The position numbers and the translations under genes were made by a program. 30,310 nucleotides of DNA from Candidatus Saccharimonadota bacterium. GTDB taxonomy: Bacteria > Patescibacteriota > Saccharimonadia > Saccharimonadales > UBA10212. The stretch spans positions 1 to 30,310 of the forward strand of contig JAQGHE010000022.1 of assembly GCA_028288985.1 (NCBI GenBank), given 5' to 3'. Shown piece after piece: positions 29,324 through 30,310 of this stretch; the first letter of the stretch is position 1; each line of letters begins with the position of its first letter. A model generated the notes under the pieces. It did no database searches. It saw only the letters and a list, made by a program, of their open reading frames with translations, and was not told where the DNA came from.

Positions 29324-29563
29324 ATGGCAAACTTTGAAAGAGCGCAACAGTCATTTCGTGATGATGAGCAAAGACTAAGAAGCCTGGGAGGCGCAACAAT
29401 CCTGGGGACAGAAACATCGGGTTTTCCATTTCTAGATCGCCAGGTCGCAGAACATTTGGAAGCAGAGGCTGCCAGAGTTCCTTTCAAAGATAGAGTTGAA
29501 GAAGCCAGAATCGCCATAGCCGGCGGCGAAGAAGCGATGGCCGAATACTTGCTCGGTAAGTAG
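29324..29563 (+). CDS. 79-residue soluble helical protein (unknown)
   Basis: ATG 9 nt after AAGGAG. Charged and helical at both ends (MANFERAQQSFRDDEQRL; VEEARIAIAGGEEAMAEYLL) with a Gly/Thr-rich middle. No family recognised. Its stop is 3 nt before the next ATG, so the two genes form an operon: again a small soluble protein paired with a small membrane protein. Confidence 0.75.
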   Translation: MANFERAQQSFRDDEQRLRSLGGATILGTETSGFPFLDRQVAEHLEAEAARVPFKDRVEEARIAIAGGEEAMAEYLLGK

Positions 29564-29566
29564 CAA

Positions 29567-29821
29567 ATGCTCAAAAAGTCATTTGTTATTCGAGTTTTTC
29601 TTATATCTTTGTTCTTGGGTGTATTGGCTGACCCAGTTATTATTTGGTTAATTGGTCAACAGCCGGTTTGCGGAACCCTTAGCACGTGGCCCTGTGATTT
29701 TTGGGGTAAGGTGTTTAACATTTGGGCTATTATACCTATAGCTACAGTAGTATTTTGGGCCGTGATTTTGAGTGTAGGCACGCTAGTAAATTTCTTGAAA
29801 CTAAAAGTATTTGATAAGTAG
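29567..29821 (+). CDS. 84-residue two-pass membrane protein (unknown)
   Basis: Two membrane segments (about 8-28 and 51-75) with a short outside loop containing CGTLSTWPC, whose two cysteines could form a disulfide. Basic ends suggest both termini are inside. Base composition is more AT-rich than the cassettes just upstream. No family recognised. Coupled to the preceding gene by a 3-nt gap. Confidence 0.75.
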   Translation: MLKKSFVIRVFLISLFLGVLADPVIIWLIGQQPVCGTLSTWPCDFWGKVFNIWAIIPIATVVFWAVILSVGTLVNFLKLKVFDK

Positions 29822-29830
29822 TTTTTGTTT

Positions 29831-29878
29831 ATAAAAATTGAGAAGCCCCTCGCCCGGCTTGCGCCGGGAGAGGGGCTT
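29831..29878 (-). terminator. Strong terminator of the edge gene
   Basis: Long stem AAGCCCCTC/GAGGGGCTT plus an inner CCCGGC/GCCGGG (29843-29878), followed on the minus strand by CTCAATTTTTAT. It also separates this gene from the convergent membrane-protein gene. Confidence 0.85.
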
Positions 29879-29888
29879 GTGCTTCGTC

Positions 29889-30305
29889 TCATCGCCGGAG
29901 CGGCTTGTGCTTGCGCTTTGGCGTGTACCACTTTCGGTAGTTCTTGAAGAGGCGCTTTGCCGATGAGATCATCTTTCTGTCTCCCAGCTTCTGGGCCAGC
30001 GCCAGTGCGTCCTGCGCCACGGCCACCCGCTCTGCGGGGTACATTGGGCCCGTGTCGAGCCGATCGAGGAGTTCTGCCATCAGCAGAGTGAGCTCAGCCC
30101 GGCGCCGAGTTGTCAGCGAAGTGAACTCGAGGAGCTCGTGGACGATTTGAAGCTGCAGGTTGCCGAATCCGCAATAGGTATAGAACATCTCCAGCGCCTG
30201 CATCCTTTCTCTGGTGGCCATCGGGCTTGCTCGAGCGGGCGCGACCGTCGTGGTCAACGACATCGCAGGCGCACTGGACAAATCCGACGTCATCGACGAG
30301 ATCAC
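29889..30305 (-). CDS. Helical protein at the window edge (unknown, start uncertain)
   Basis: Up to 138 residues in the window; the frame stays open to the edge, so the N-terminus may lie outside. Internal starts (MSLTTTV at about residue 16, MATRERM at about 29) are possible, none with an SD. The core is helical (LLEFTSLTTRRRAELTLLMAELLDRL, AERVAVAQDALALAQKLGDRKMIS) and the C-terminus very basic (KRLFKNYRKWYTPKRKHKPLRR), which could bind nucleic acid. GC-rich codon choice resembles the cassette A and B cargo. No family recognised. Confidence 0.6.
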   Translation of the reverse strand: MISSMTSDLSSAPAMSLTTTVAPARASPMATRERMQALEMFYTYCGFGNLQLQIVHELLEFTSLTTRRRAELTLLMAELLDRLDTGPMYPAERVAVAQDALALAQKLGDRKMISSAKRLFKNYRKWYTPKRKHKPLRR

Positions 30306-30310
30306 CGCTA

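Noticed and set aside
1..30310. CRISPR array, insertion sequence, integrase or tmRNA
   Set aside because: No spaced direct repeats, no transposase or recombinase motif and no tmRNA end were seen on either strand.

Overview
The window looks like chromosomal DNA from a small-genome bacterium of the Patescibacteria (CPR), most likely a Saccharibacteria (TM7) relative. The grounds are a compact, mixed-strand layout of universal genes (der, gltX, smpB, queA, xth, a UvrD-type helicase), single-membrane envelope genes with long cytosolic N-termini (sortase, DUF3048, PEGA, an anchored glycoside hydrolase), very short intergenic gaps, and many genes whose -10 box lies only 6-9 nt before the start codon (leaderless mRNAs). 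The standard code fits every gene read. The taxon is an inference from gene content; there is no rRNA here.

Layout. 1-5.4 kb: a 7-bp tandem repeat, der, a soluble two-component pair (PAS histidine kinase and a REC protein with a long Ala/Pro/Thr tail), then a Y-family DNA polymerase overlapping a small partner gene. 5.4-6.4 kb: two tiny SD-led genes (an acidic 44-residue peptide and a 42-residue KGG-like peptide) behind a CRP-type palindrome, then tRNA-Glu(CUC) with structured flanks. 6.4-13.3 kb: DUF3048 protein, gltX, two membrane-anchored proteins of lineage-restricted type, and a sortase. 13.3-18 kb: tRNA-Leu(CAA) preceded by a broken tRNA-Leu 5' half, then a minus-strand series read as GH-like protein, smpB, xth, Nudix, HAD phosphatase and a YjeF-C/NnrD-like protein. 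18-23.6 kb: glycosyltransferase, thermonuclease, Hsp20, accessory cassette A, CobO-type ATPase with an unknown partner, glutaredoxin, aquaporin. 23.6-28.5 kb: a helicase-nuclease fusion, a cluster of DnaA-box-like 9-mers, pterin dehydratase, queA. 28.5-30.3 kb: accessory cassette B, two small orphan genes and an edge-cut orphan gene.

The most unusual signal is the pair of cassettes A (about 20.22-21.04 kb) and B (about 28.50-29.21 kb). They share promoter, leader, ribosome-binding site, inter-ORF spacer and a three-hairpin trailer, but carry unrelated small-protein cargo; in each, one product is soluble (about 105 residues) and one is a small membrane protein. They look like members of a repeated expression-cassette family in which the frame is kept and the cargo is replaced. 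Other points worth following are the widespread leaderless starts (which correct several start sites), the in-phase DnaA-box cluster close to the switch in gene orientation, the tRNA-Leu half duplication, and an aquaporin without the usual filter arginine.
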